NCBI RefSeq assembly: GCF_001457035.1
Contig: NZ_KQ758617.1
Span: forward strand, 1,054,001 to 1,118,000
Direction: 5' to 3'
Length of the DNA stretch: 64,000 nucleotides
DNA from: Fictibacillus enclensis
GTDB taxonomy: Bacteria; Bacillota; Bacilli; Bacillales; Fictibacillaceae
Position 1 is the first letter of the stretch. Each line of letters opens with the position of its first letter. The notes under the pieces were generated by a model. The model was not told the origin of the DNA. It made no database searches and saw nothing but the letters and a program-made list of their open reading frames with translations. Position numbers and translations under genes: made by a program. Positions 36,196-44,626 of the stretch are shown in pieces.

Positions 36196-36768
36196 ATGAC
36201 AAAACGGATTGGGTTTTTAACCGAAATCGCAATGATGTCCGCACTGGCCATCATTTTAAGCTTTGTACAATTTAAAGGGATTTGGGCCTATGGGGGATCG
36301 GTTTCTCTGGAAATGCTGCCGATTTTTCTAATGGCGTTCCGCAGAGGAGTATCCGGGGGGGTCGCCACAGGCCTGATCGTAGGAATGGTCAAAATGCTGA
36401 TTGACGGAACAGCGGGCATTCATCCGGCTTCCTTGATTCTTGATTATCCGCTGGCCTTTTTGCTTGCTGGTTTTGCAGGAGTTTTCAGAGTCAATGCCGT
36501 ATCTTCGCCAAAAAGAAGAATGTCAGCCATTGTGGCTGGAATCTTGTTTGGAAGCGTGCTCCGTCTTGCTTCTCACGTGGTTTCAGGTGTCATTTTCTTT
36601 GCAGCATACGCTCCGAAAGGAATGAATCCTTTTGTGTATTCAGTAATCTATAATGTTTCCTACATGATTCCGGTTGCTCTTATCACCATTGTGGCGTTCC
36701 TTTTCTTAACGAAAACCGCGCCTCGCCTTCTTCATCACACGGGCCGCGGAGTAACACAGGCAGCATGA
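36196..36768 (+). CDS. thiT: ThiT (YuaJ) thiamine transporter, substrate-binding subunit of an ECF transporter
   Basis: 190 residues, integral membrane protein with about six hydrophobic segments (from 8, 38, 58, 83, 108 and 152). ThiT/YuaJ family blocks are present: FLTEIAMMSALAIILSF, GGSVSLEMLPIFLMAFRRG, and ASLILDYPLAFLLAGFAG. It binds thiamine and works with a shared ECF energising module encoded elsewhere. The TPP riboswitch directly upstream fixes the vitamin identity. It overlaps thiN by ATGA. Confidence 0.95.
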   Translation: MTKRIGFLTEIAMMSALAIILSFVQFKGIWAYGGSVSLEMLPIFLMAFRRGVSGGVATGLIVGMVKMLIDGTAGIHPASLILDYPLAFLLAGFAGVFRVNAVSSPKRRMSAIVAGILFGSVLRLASHVVSGVIFFAAYAPKGMNPFVYSVIYNVSYMIPVALITIVAFLFLTKTAPRLLHHTGRGVTQAA

Positions 36769-37406
36769 ATATCATCATTGTAGCAGGAGGTCCGGAAGAG
36801 AAGCATCCGGACTTTTCTTGTTTTCCTGTAAATGACTCCGTCTGGGTAGGAGTTGATCGTGGGGTGTACCATCTGCTGAAAAAAGGCATCAAGCCTCATT
36901 ATGCCTTTGGTGATTTTGACTCACTGGACAGCAGGGAAAGGGAATGGATGTCCTCTTATGAACTCCCGGTATTTGAATATGACAGCGAAAAGGACAAAAC
37001 CGACCTGGAACTGGCCCTCGAATGGGCGGTTGACGAACAGCCGGAAGGAATCATATTGCTTGGTGCGACTGGCGGCAGGCTCGATCATGAACTGGCCAAT
37101 ATCCAGCTTCTGCTTTTGGGCCTTGAACAGAGTGTGCCGATCGAGATCCGCGACAGTCAAAATTCAATCAGCCTGAAAGCACCCGGGACATATGAGGCCG
37201 TGAATGAACCGGAGTACCCCTATCATTCCTTTCTTCCCTTTAACGGGCCGGTGAATGGCCTCTCGCTTTCCGGATTTAAATACCCATTGAAACAGCAATA
37301 TTTGCCAATGGGTTCCACCCTTTGCATATCCAATGAGCTTGTAAATAAAAATGGTACTTATTCCTTCTCTGGCGGCATATTAATGTTCATAAAGAGCCAT
37401 GATTAA
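36765..37406 (+). CDS. thiN: Thiamine pyrophosphokinase
   Basis: 213 residues; transfers pyrophosphate from ATP to thiamine to make TPP. The catalytic domain has GVDRGVYHLLKKGIKPHYAFGDFDS and the DKTDLELAL and LLGATGGRLDHELANI motifs; a C-terminal thiamine-binding beta domain follows from about residue 140. Coupling to thiT means imported thiamine is trapped at once as TPP. In B. subtilis thiN sits at this locus alone, after rpe. Confidence 0.96.
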   Translation: MNIIIVAGGPEEKHPDFSCFPVNDSVWVGVDRGVYHLLKKGIKPHYAFGDFDSLDSREREWMSSYELPVFEYDSEKDKTDLELALEWAVDEQPEGIILLGATGGRLDHELANIQLLLLGLEQSVPIEIRDSQNSISLKAPGTYEAVNEPEYPYHSFLPFNGPVNGLSLSGFKYPLKQQYLPMGSTLCISNELVNKNGTYSFSGGILMFIKSHD

Positions 37407-37504
37407 ATTAATCTTTAACGGCAGGCCGCATGGTACTATTTTTTATATGATGAATATATTTACAAGGAATGTCTTATTTTTTAAGGGCCTGGAGGAGGGG
37501 TATG

Positions 37505-37586
37505 ATGAAATTTTACACCATTAAACTGCCTAGGTTTTTAGGAGGATTTGTACGTGCGGTTTTAGGTTCGTTTAGAAAAGGATAAA
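37505..37586 (+). pseudogene. spoVM: spoVM, spore-coat membrane-curvature peptide, frame broken near its end
   Basis: Reading from the ATG at 37505 gives MKFYTIKLPRFLGGFVRAV, clearly SpoVM (B. subtilis, 26 residues, as remembered), then FRFV and a stop at 37574-37576. The expected ending LGSFRKG plus TAA is present one base out of frame at 37563-37586. The run of five T at 37560-37564 has one T more than needed. So either the gene carries a real one-base insertion or the assembly has a homopolymer error. SpoVM is an amphipathic peptide that marks the convex forespore membrane and anchors SpoIVA. A strong GGAGGAGGGG precedes two adjacent ATG codons (37502 and 37505). The position after thiN and before rpmB matches B. 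subtilis. Confidence 0.9.
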
Positions 37587-37627
37587 AGAGGACGACCGGC
37601 ACCTTATTTTATGTACAACATCTATTA

Positions 37628-37674
37628 AAAAAGGAAAGGCACCCTGTTAAAGAGGGTGCCTTTCCTTTTTTTTT
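37628..37674 (+). terminator. Terminator after spoVM
   Basis: AAAGGAAAGGCACCCT pairs with AGGGTGCCTTTCCTTT, followed by a long T run. This is among the strongest hairpins in the window and isolates spoVM from rpmB on the opposite strand. Confidence 0.93.
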
Positions 37675-37679
37675 GCAAA

Positions 37680-37710
37680 ATAAAAAACAACGGGGAACCC
37701 GTTGTTTTAT
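37680..37710 (-). terminator. Terminator of rpmB
   Basis: On the minus strand AACAACGGG and CCCGTTGTT form a stem with a short loop, followed by TTTTATTTT. It lies just after the rpmB stop. Confidence 0.8.
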
Positions 37711-37716
37711 GAGCAT

Positions 37717-37905
37717 TTACACACGTTCGATTTTTCCGGATTTAAGGGCACGTGCAGAAACATATACACGTTTCGGCTTGCCGTCAACCAAAATGCGGAC
37801 TTTTTGAACGTTAACTCCCCAGCTCTTTTTGGTTTTGTTCAAGGCGTGTGAACGCTTGTTTCCTGTTTTAGGGCCTTTTCCAGTAACGTAGCATTTGCGT
37901 GACAT
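37717..37905 (-). CDS. rpmB: 50S ribosomal protein L28
   Basis: 62 residues, starting [21 protein letters not shown] and ending [16 protein letters not shown], an almost complete match to the Bacillus family. It keeps one N-terminal cysteine but lacks the CxxC pairs of zinc-binding L28, so it is the zinc-free type. AAAGGAGG lies eight bases before the ATG. It is encoded against the general gene direction, between spoVM and yloU, as in B. subtilis. Confidence 0.97.
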   Translation of the reverse strand: MSRKCYVTGKGPKTGNKRSHALNKTKKSWGVNVQKVRILVDGKPKRVYVSARALKSGKIERV

Positions 37906-38029
37906 ATTGTGTACCTCCTTTATAACAGTAAAACTGTATCATATCAGTCGTATGTTAAATACTAACCTATAGTAGCATGACCACTAAAGAAAAGCAACAA
38001 ATGAATTTATGCATTTCAAGTAAAAATGC

Positions 38030-38058
38030 TTGACATAACTTTGATGCTGTTGTCAAAT
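38030..38058 (+). promoter_or_regulatory. Candidate promoter of yloU-yloV
   Basis: A perfect TTGACA at 38030-38035 with TCAAAT after 17 bases (38053-38058). The -10 matches at four of six. The 233 bases between rpmB and yloU hold no other gene; promoters for both directions must lie here. Confidence 0.45.
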
Positions 38059-38138
38059 GGAGATGTCCTTTTAAAAAACATAGTTATATAGTAAAATGAG
38101 GGTTAGCCATAATTGATTCATAAAAAGGGGGATTCATC

Positions 38139-38501
38139 GTGTCCATTGAAATGAAGAACAAATACGGCCAGATTGACATTTCTACGGAAGTCATCGCAAC
38201 CATTGCTGGAGGAGCCGCAATTGACTGTTACGGAATTATTGGCATGGCGTCAAGAAAGCAGCTGAAGGATGGCATTACCGAGCTTTTAGGGCGTGACAAC
38301 TTCTCTCGGGGAATTGTGGTTCGACAGGAAGAAGAAGAAGTACATATTGATATGTACATTATCGTAAGCTACGGAACGAAGATTTCAGAAGTAGCCCATA
38401 ATGTTCAAACCAAAGTGAAGTATACACTTGATCAAATGCTGGGTCTGTCTGTGGATTCGGTTAACATCTTTGTTCAAGGTGTCAGGGTTACAACCCCTTA
38501 G
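38139..38501 (+). CDS. yloU: Asp23/Gls24-family protein YloU
   Basis: 120 residues beginning MSIEMKNKYGQIDISTEVIATIAGGAA and containing the family block VHIDMYIIVSYGTKISEVAHNVQ. Asp23 proteins are small, membrane-associated or envelope-stress proteins; in several Bacillota they occur next to the fatty-acid-kinase-like YloV, as here. The precise role is not known. The start is GTG at 38139 with AAGGGGG upstream. yloV follows after 15 bases. Confidence 0.93.
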   Translation: MSIEMKNKYGQIDISTEVIATIAGGAAIDCYGIIGMASRKQLKDGITELLGRDNFSRGIVVRQEEEEVHIDMYIIVSYGTKISEVAHNVQTKVKYTLDQMLGLSVDSVNIFVQGVRVTTP

Positions 38502-38516
38502 TTAGGAGGAAAGTTT

Positions 38517-40199
38517 GTGTCTTTAACAGTTTTAGACGGTAAAAAGTTTGCGGCCATGGTTGCACTCGGTGCCGCAAACTTATCAAAAAATGCAGCAATG
38601 ATTGATGCACTTAATGTCTTTCCTGTTCCAGATGGAGATACAGGGACCAATATGAACCTTACCATCACTTCCGGGGCAAAAGAAGTTCAGCAAAATACCA
38701 GCGCCGATATCGGAAAGGTTGCTCAAGTCTTTTCACGCGGCCTGCTGATGGGAGCAAGAGGCAACTCTGGGGTAATACTATCCCAGCTTTTCCGTGGTTT
38801 TTCAAAATCAATCGAAGGGAAGGCAACGATTACTTCGGTTGACTTTGCAAAAGCATTTGAGAACGGAGTGGAAACAGCATACAAAGCTGTGATGAAACCG
38901 ATCGAAGGAACCATTTTGACAGTGGCGAAAGACGCGGCCAGGCGAGCCGTAAAGTCAGCAATGAAAAATGATGATCTTCTTCTCGTCATGTATGAGATTG
39001 TTGAAGAAGCCAAAGTTTCTCTTGATCGCACACCTGATTTGCTTCCTGTACTGAAGGAAGTAGGGGTGGTGGACTCCGGCGGACAGGGGCTTCTGACGGT
39101 GTATGAAGGATTTCTTTCTGCCCTTGAAGGAAAGGAACTGTCTGAAATTTCCCCGCAGGCACCTTCCATGAAGGATATGGTCAATGCCGAGCATCATAAA
39201 GCTCAGCTCCATATGAAGACCGAAGATATTCATTACGGATACTGCACCGAATTTATGGTGAGATTCGAAGATGATAAAATAAAAAAAGCACCATTCAGTG
39301 AAGAGGAATTTCGAAACGAGCTGAATCGGCACGGCGACTCATTGCTTGTTGTTGCTGATGAGGAGCTCGTGAAGGTTCATATTCATACCGAACAGCCTGG
39401 AGACATGCTGTCACTGGCACAGCGCTTCGGAAGCCTGATTAACATAAAAATTGAAAACATGAGAGAACAGCATTCAGCCATCCTGGAATCCGACCGGGCC
39501 ATGCACGAACCGGCCGCCAGCCCGGCAGCCAAAAGCGAGAAAAAGGAATATGGAATCGTAACGGTTGCCATGGGAAGCGGAATTAAAGAGCTCTTTACTT
39601 CGCTTGGAGCAGGTTATGTCATTGAAGGCGGACAGACCATGAACCCGAGTACGGAAGACATCGTGAAAGCCATTGAGGAAGTGAACGCAGAGAAGGTCAT
39701 CGTTCTTCCGAATAACGGCAATATTGTCATGGCCGCCGAACAGGCAGCCACGGTCGCCGACCAGGATGTTGCCATTGTCCGCTCGAAAAACGTTCCTCAG
39801 GGAATGGCCGCCTTGCTTGCTTTCAACCCGGCAGTAAATCTGGAGGAAAACCAGGGCAGGATGACAGAGGCACTGAACCATGTAACATCCGGACAATTGA
39901 CCCATGCTGTCAGGGACACATCCATTGACGGAATAGAGATCAAAAAAGGTGATTTTATGGGAATTATGAACGGAAAAATCGTGGCTTCCATGCCTGATCA
40001 AACAGAAGCTCTTCATCAGCTCATCAAAGAAATGGTTGATGAGGATTCAGAGATTCTTACGTTGATCACCGGAGAAGATGCAACTGAGGAAGAAACAAAA
40101 TCACTGGTACAGTACATTGAAGAAACATACCCCTCTGTTGAAGTGGAAGTTCATCTCGGAAATCAGCCTATTTATCCGTATATTATCTCGGTTGAGTAA
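38517..40199 (+). CDS. yloV: FakA-like fatty acid kinase catalytic subunit (YloV)
   Basis: 560 residues. An N-terminal DAK1/DhaL-type ATP-binding domain (about 1-200) shows NVFPVPDGDTGTNM and MGARGNSGVILSQLFRG. A middle region and a C-terminal DegV-like domain follow (from ~330, with NNGNIVMAAEQAA). In Staphylococcus the homologue FakA phosphorylates fatty acids bound to FakB so they can enter phospholipid synthesis through PlsY; PlsX, encoded 4.4 kb downstream, makes the same acyl-phosphate from acyl-ACP. The start is GTG at 38517, after AGGAGG. Confidence 0.92.
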   Translation: MSLTVLDGKKFAAMVALGAANLSKNAAMIDALNVFPVPDGDTGTNMNLTITSGAKEVQQNTSADIGKVAQVFSRGLLMGARGNSGVILSQLFRGFSKSIEGKATITSVDFAKAFENGVETAYKAVMKPIEGTILTVAKDAARRAVKSAMKNDDLLLVMYEIVEEAKVSLDRTPDLLPVLKEVGVVDSGGQGLLTVYEGFLSALEGKELSEISPQAPSMKDMVNAEHHKAQLHMKTEDIHYGYCTEFMVRFEDDKIKKAPFSEEEFRNELNRHGDSLLVVADEELVKVHIHTEQPGDMLSLAQRFGSLINIKIENMREQHSAILESDRAMHEPAASPAAKSEKKEYGIVTVAMGSGIKELFTSLGAGYVIEGGQTMNPSTEDIVKAIEEVNAEKVIVLPNNGNIVMAAEQAATVADQDVAIVRSKNVPQGMAALLAFNPAVNLEENQGRMTEALNHVTSGQLTHAVRDTSIDGIEIKKGDFMGIMNGKIVASMPDQTEALHQLIKEMVDEDSEILTLITGEDATEEETKSLVQYIEETYPSVEVEVHLGNQPIYPYIISVE

Positions 40200-40288
40200 G
40201 AAAGATGTTCTCTTCATTATTGTTCAGATATGATACAGTAATGAAGGGAATATTTTTATGTGTAATATTCTTTTTCGGAGGGACAAAG

Positions 40289-40951
40289 ATGAAGTACAAA
40301 AGTGTTTTTGATATTATTGGTCCTGTAATGATAGGACCTTCAAGCTCTCATACAGCGGGTGCCGCACGAATCGGAAGAGTAGCCCGCGACTTGTTCGGAC
40401 GGAAACCGGACTATGCGCATATTTCTTTTTATGGATCATTCGCCAAAACATACCGGGGTCATGGAACCGATGTTGCGATCGTGGGAGGCATCCTGGATTT
40501 TGATACTTTTGACACTCGGATTGTGGATGCGCTTTCATTGGCGAAGGAGCAGAACATTGAGATCAAAATGACGGAAGAAGATGCGATTACCGATCACCCG
40601 AATACAGCCAGGATTGTTCTCGGAGATGAGCATGGTCAAATTGAGCTGGTTGGAATTTCGATCGGCGGTGGAAAAATAGAAATAACAGAACTGAATGGAT
40701 TCGATCTGCAGCTGAGCGGTGAACACCCCGCCCTTCTTATTGTCCATAATGACCGTTATGGCGCCATTGCAGGTGTTGCAAATGTTCTGGCCAAGCATCA
40801 GATCAATATTGGACATATGCGTGTCTCGCGAAAGGAAAAGGGGCAGGAAGCGCTAATGATTATTGAAGTGGACCAGAACGTGCATCAAGTACTTGTTGAA
40901 GAGATCGAAGCTCTTCCCATTGTTCAGCAAGTAGTAAAAATAAACGAGTAA
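40289..40951 (+). CDS. sdaAB: L-serine dehydratase, beta chain
   Basis: 220 residues. The SSSHTAGAARIG motif near the N-terminus belongs to the substrate-binding domain, and a C-terminal ACT domain (from about 148, HPALLIVHNDRYGAIAGVANVL) probably senses serine. With SdaAA it deaminates serine to pyruvate and ammonia. The ATG at 40289 (MKYKSVFDI) follows CGGAGGG; an in-frame ATG 84 bases upstream would add a hydrophobic segment not found in the family. Confidence 0.95.
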   Translation: MKYKSVFDIIGPVMIGPSSSHTAGAARIGRVARDLFGRKPDYAHISFYGSFAKTYRGHGTDVAIVGGILDFDTFDTRIVDALSLAKEQNIEIKMTEEDAITDHPNTARIVLGDEHGQIELVGISIGGGKIEITELNGFDLQLSGEHPALLIVHNDRYGAIAGVANVLAKHQINIGHMRVSRKEKGQEALMIIEVDQNVHQVLVEEIEALPIVQQVVKINE

Positions 40952-40972
40952 CCTTGAAAGGAAGAACATCGT

Positions 40973-41860
40973 ATGTTTCGAAATGTAGCCGAGTTAGTGG
41001 AACTTGCCGAAGCGAAAAACTGCAAAATCTCGGATATTATGATAGAACAGGAAATGGAAATTACGGGACGGACAAAAGATGAAATCATCAGTCAGATGGA
41101 CCGTAATCTTAAAGTGATGGAGGAAGCAGTAGAGCGGGGTATCACCCAGGATGTTAAATCACACTCCGGTTTGACAGGGGGAGATGCTCTTCTCCTTCAA
41201 AACTATATGAAAAGCGGTAAAAGCCTGTCCGGTGAATTTATGCTCGATGCTGTAAGTAAAGCCATTGCCACCAATGAAGTGAATGCGGCGATGGGAACCA
41301 TCTGCGCCACTCCAACTGCAGGCTCGGCAGGTGTCGTGCCAGGAGTACTTTTTGCCTTAAAGGAAAAATTAAATCCTACAAGAGAACAGATGGTTGCCTT
41401 TTTGTTTGCATCAGGAGCCTTTGGTTTTGTAGTAGCCAACAATGCCTCCATTTCAGGAGCAGCCGGGGGCTGTCAGGCGGAAGTAGGTTCTGCCACAGGT
41501 ATGGCCGCTGCCGCGGTTGTTGAACTGGCAGGGGGCACGCCTTCCCAGTCGGCTGAAGCCATGGCCATTGCCTTAAAGAACATGCTTGGTCTTGTTTGCG
41601 ATCCCGTGGCCGGACTTGTGGAAGTTCCTTGTGTGAAGCGTAACGCAATGGGTGCAAGCAATGCGATTGTTGCAGCGGATATGGCACTCGCCGGAATAAA
41701 AAGCAGAATTCCCTGCGACGAAGTGATTGATGCCATGTATAAAATTGGACAAACCATGCCCACGGCCTTAAAAGAAACGGCACAAGGAGGGCTGGCGGCT
41801 ACACCAACAGCCCGGGAGCTTGAAGCTAAGATTTTTGGTATAGCCCTTAACAAAAAATGA
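40973..41860 (+). CDS. sdaAA: L-serine dehydratase, alpha chain (iron-sulfur)
   Basis: 295 residues, the oxygen-sensitive [4Fe-4S] catalytic subunit. Conserved cysteines are in TICATPTAGSAGVVPG, GAAGGCQAEVGSA and LVCDPVAGLVEVPC. The chain is alanine and glycine rich as usual. It lies 21 bases after sdaAB and ends in an ATGA overlap with recG, linking serine catabolism to a repair gene only through operon layout. Confidence 0.95.
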   Translation: MFRNVAELVELAEAKNCKISDIMIEQEMEITGRTKDEIISQMDRNLKVMEEAVERGITQDVKSHSGLTGGDALLLQNYMKSGKSLSGEFMLDAVSKAIATNEVNAAMGTICATPTAGSAGVVPGVLFALKEKLNPTREQMVAFLFASGAFGFVVANNASISGAAGGCQAEVGSATGMAAAAVVELAGGTPSQSAEAMAIALKNMLGLVCDPVAGLVEVPCVKRNAMGASNAIVAADMALAGIKSRIPCDEVIDAMYKIGQTMPTALKETAQGGLAATPTARELEAKIFGIALNKK

Positions 41861-43899
41861 ATCTGAATCAGCTGAACGTAACAGAAGTCAGCGGAATCGG
41901 GGAGAGCAAGCGTGAGGTTTTGCAGGAGCTTGGCATCGTCTCAGTTATGGACCTGCTTGAATACTTGCCGTTCCGTTATGATAATCACCAGCTTAAGGAT
42001 CTGGCGGACGTTAAACATGAAGAAAGAGCAACCATTGAAGGGAAGGTTCACAGTGAACCTTCTCTCCGTTATTTTCCAAGGAAAAAATCAAAACTGAGTA
42101 TCCGTGTGCTGATCGGCCGTTATTTGATCACAGCGGTCTTTTTTAATCAGCCATATTTAAAAAAACAGCTGACACCGGGCCAGACGGTAACACTTACGGG
42201 AAAATGGGATGCTCATAAAATGACGTTGACGGTGAATGACATCAAGTTTGGTATACAGCCTCAGGACGAAAGCATTGATCCGGTGTATCCGGTAAAAGGA
42301 GAAATGAGCGTCAAACAGGTTAGAAGGCTCATTAAAATGGGATTCAGCCAATATGGCGATCAAGTGGAAGAAGTGCTGCCGGCATCCACACGGGAAGCCT
42401 ACAAATTGTGGGCGCGGAGCAAAGCACTGTATAGCCTCCATTTTCCGCAAACTTTTGAACATCTAAAGCAGGCAAGAAGACGGATGGTGTATGAGGAATT
42501 TCTGCTTTTTCAGCTGAAGATGCAAATGTTCCGAAAGATTAACAGGGAACAATCTGCCGGAGAAACTTTGCATTTCAAGGAGGAAGATGTGCAGAAGTTT
42601 ATCTCCTCTTTACCCTTTCCGCTGACAGGAGCTCAAGGCAGGGTAACCCAGGAAATACTGAACGACATGTCCTCTCCCTATAGAATGAACCGGCTGTTGC
42701 AAGGAGATGTGGGCTCCGGGAAAACAGTTGTGGCAGCAATCGCACTGTATGCAGCTATAGCATCGGGCACACAGGGAGCACTGATGGTGCCGACCGAGAT
42801 ACTGGCCGAACAACATTTTCAATCCCTCGGTGAGTTGCTTGGCCCCCATGATCTGACCGTTGAAATGCTGACCAGCTCGGTAAAAGGCAAAAGAAGAGCG
42901 GATATCCTCTCAAGACTTGCTTCAGGAGAGGTTGATGTGTTAATCGGCACTCATGCATTGATACAGGATGAAGTGGAATTTTTGAAGCTGGGATTGGTAA
43001 TTACTGATGAACAGCACCGGTTTGGAGTCAAACAGCGCCGGGTGCTGCGGGAAAAGGGACAAAGCCCCGATGTCCTGTTCATGACGGCTACCCCGATTCC
43101 CAGAACATTGGCCATTTCCGTGTTCGGAGATATGGATGTATCGGTCATTGATGAAATGCCTGCCGGCAGAAAAGCTATTGAAACGTATTGGGCAAAACAC
43201 CACATGCTGGACCGTGTGCTTGGGTTTGTACAAAAAGAGCTCGATGAGGGGAGACAGGCTTATGTCATTTGCCCTTTAATCGAGGAATCGGACAAACTGG
43301 ATGTTCAAAATGCCATCGATGTACATGCCCAGCTGCAGCAGTATTTTCAACAATATAACGTCGGCTTAATGCACGGAAGGCTTCACTCATCGGAAAAAGA
43401 AGAAGTGATGAGGGAATTTGCGGAGAATCGCTGCCATGTGCTCGTATCCACAACAGTGGTGGAAGTAGGGGTTAATGTACCCAATGCGACCATTATGGTC
43501 ATCTATGACGCGGAGCGTTTTGGCCTCTCGCAGCTTCATCAGCTCAGGGGCAGGGTAGGGCGTGGGAGCGACCAATCCTACTGCATACTGATTGCTGACC
43601 CGAAATCGGAAGAAGGAAAAGAACGAATGAGAATCATGACGGAAACATCCGATGGCTTTGTTTTATCAGAAAAGGACCTTGAACTTCGGGGACCAGGCGA
43701 TTTTTTCGGAAACAAACAAAGCGGGCTTCCTGATTTCAAAATTGCCGATATCGTTCATGATTACCGGGTGCTTGAAGTGGCGAGAAACGATGCTTCCAAG
43801 CTCGTAAACTCCAATGCTTTCTATACAGAGGAAACCTATGCACCGCTAAGGGATTATCTGAAACAGACCGGAGCCTTTTCTTCCGAACGCCTGGACTGA
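41857..43899 (+). CDS. recG: ATP-dependent DNA helicase RecG
   Basis: 680 residues, branch-migrating helicase acting on Holliday junctions and stalled forks. The N-terminal wedge OB domain (about 50-160) inserts into the junction; helicase motifs include Walker A LLQGDVGSGKTVVAA (near 285), DEQHRFG, MTATPIPRTLA and QLRGRVGRG. The C-terminal RecG motif FFGNKQSGLPDF is present. Coupled to sdaAA by ATGA. Confidence 0.97.
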   Translation: MNLNQLNVTEVSGIGESKREVLQELGIVSVMDLLEYLPFRYDNHQLKDLADVKHEERATIEGKVHSEPSLRYFPRKKSKLSIRVLIGRYLITAVFFNQPYLKKQLTPGQTVTLTGKWDAHKMTLTVNDIKFGIQPQDESIDPVYPVKGEMSVKQVRRLIKMGFSQYGDQVEEVLPASTREAYKLWARSKALYSLHFPQTFEHLKQARRRMVYEEFLLFQLKMQMFRKINREQSAGETLHFKEEDVQKFISSLPFPLTGAQGRVTQEILNDMSSPYRMNRLLQGDVGSGKTVVAAIALYAAIASGTQGALMVPTEILAEQHFQSLGELLGPHDLTVEMLTSSVKGKRRADILSRLASGEVDVLIGTHALIQDEVEFLKLGLVITDEQHRFGVKQRRVLREKGQSPDVLFMTATPIPRTLAISVFGDMDVSVIDEMPAGRKAIETYWAKHHMLDRVLGFVQKELDEGRQAYVICPLIEESDKLDVQNAIDVHAQLQQYFQQYNVGLMHGRLHSSEKEEVMREFAENRCHVLVSTTVVEVGVNVPNATIMVIYDAERFGLSQLHQLRGRVGRGSDQSYCILIADPKSEEGKERMRIMTETSDGFVLSEKDLELRGPGDFFGNKQSGLPDFKIADIVHDYRVLEVARNDASKLVNSNAFYTEETYAPLRDYLKQTGAFSSERLD

Positions 43900-43944
43900 C
43901 CCGCTTTTGCGCAAGGAAGCTAGCGGTTTCCCTTTTATCCTTTC

Positions 43945-43973
43945 TTGAAATGGTATAGCTGCTATTATATACT
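43945..43973 (+). promoter_or_regulatory. Promoter of the fapR lipid operon
   Basis: TTGAAA at 43945-43950, exactly 17 bases, then TATACT at 43968-43973. Transcription would start near 43980, within the FapR box. Confidence 0.78.
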
Positions 43974-43977
43974 ACTA

Positions 43978-43994
43978 TTAGTACCAGCTCTTAA
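43978..43994 (+). promoter_or_regulatory. FapR operator
   Basis: TTAGTACCAGCTCTTAA. The left half is a perfect TTAGTACC half-site; the right half is degenerate. About 13 of 17 positions match the remembered FapR consensus. It covers the predicted start of transcription, so FapR binding would block the promoter and malonyl-CoA would release it. Confidence 0.75.
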
Positions 43995-44047
43995 AAAATG
44001 GATAGCCGTGCTGATGCTCAACTGGCATATCTGGATGGTGTGGATAC

Positions 44048-44626
44048 ATGAAGAGAACAAAAAAGGAAAGACAGGCATTGCTGAAAAGCACAATTGAGGC
44101 TACGCCCTTCATAACTGATGAAGAACTGGCCGAAAAATTCCTGGTCAGTGTGCAGACGATCCGGCTGGACCGGTTGGAACTTTCCATTCCCGAACTCAGG
44201 GAACGGATAAAAAATGTAGCGCAGCAGCAGCTTGATACGGTCAAAGCGCTTCCGCTGGAAGAAGTGATTGGGGAAATTATTGATCTTCAGCTGGATGAAG
44301 CGGCCATTTCCATATTGGATATTAAAAGTGAACATGTGTTTTCCCGAACAAAAATAGCGAGGGGGCACCATCTTTTTGCGCAGGCGAATTCGCTCGCTGT
44401 AGCGATCATCAATGATGAACTGGCGCTCACCTCAAAAGCCAATATCCGTTTTACCCGGCAGGTAAAAGAAGGGGAACGGGTGGTGGCAAAAGCGAAAGTA
44501 AACAGAATAGAAGGCTACCGTACTACGGTTGAGGTTACGAGCTACGTAGAAAAGGAAGCGGTCTTCTCCGGTCAATTCATTATGTTCCGTTCGACTGGAG
44601 AAGGAAAGGAAGGAAGTGCAACATGA
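44048..44626 (+). CDS. fapR: FapR, malonyl-CoA-responsive repressor of fatty acid synthesis
   Basis: 192 residues. The N-terminal DeoR-like helix-turn-helix (about 10-60, [24 protein letters not shown]) is followed by a hotdog-fold effector domain with [20 protein letters not shown] and [18 protein letters not shown], where malonyl-CoA binds in B. subtilis FapR. It is first in the operon and has its own operator, so it is autoregulated. The stop overlaps plsX (ATGA). Confidence 0.97.
   Translation: MKRTKKERQALLKSTIEATPFITDEELAEKFLVSVQTIRLDRLELSIPELRERIKNVAQQQLDTVKALPLEEVIGEIIDLQLDEAAISILDIKSEHVFSRTKIARGHHLFAQANSLAVAIINDELALTSKANIRFTRQVKEGERVVAKAKVNRIEGYRTTVEVTSYVEKEAVFSGQFIMFRSTGEGKEGSAT

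Noticed and set aside
37559-37568. Programmed frameshift to make full-length SpoVM
   Set aside because: A run of five T is too short for strong slippage and no stimulating structure is evident; a simple insertion or a sequencing error explains it better.
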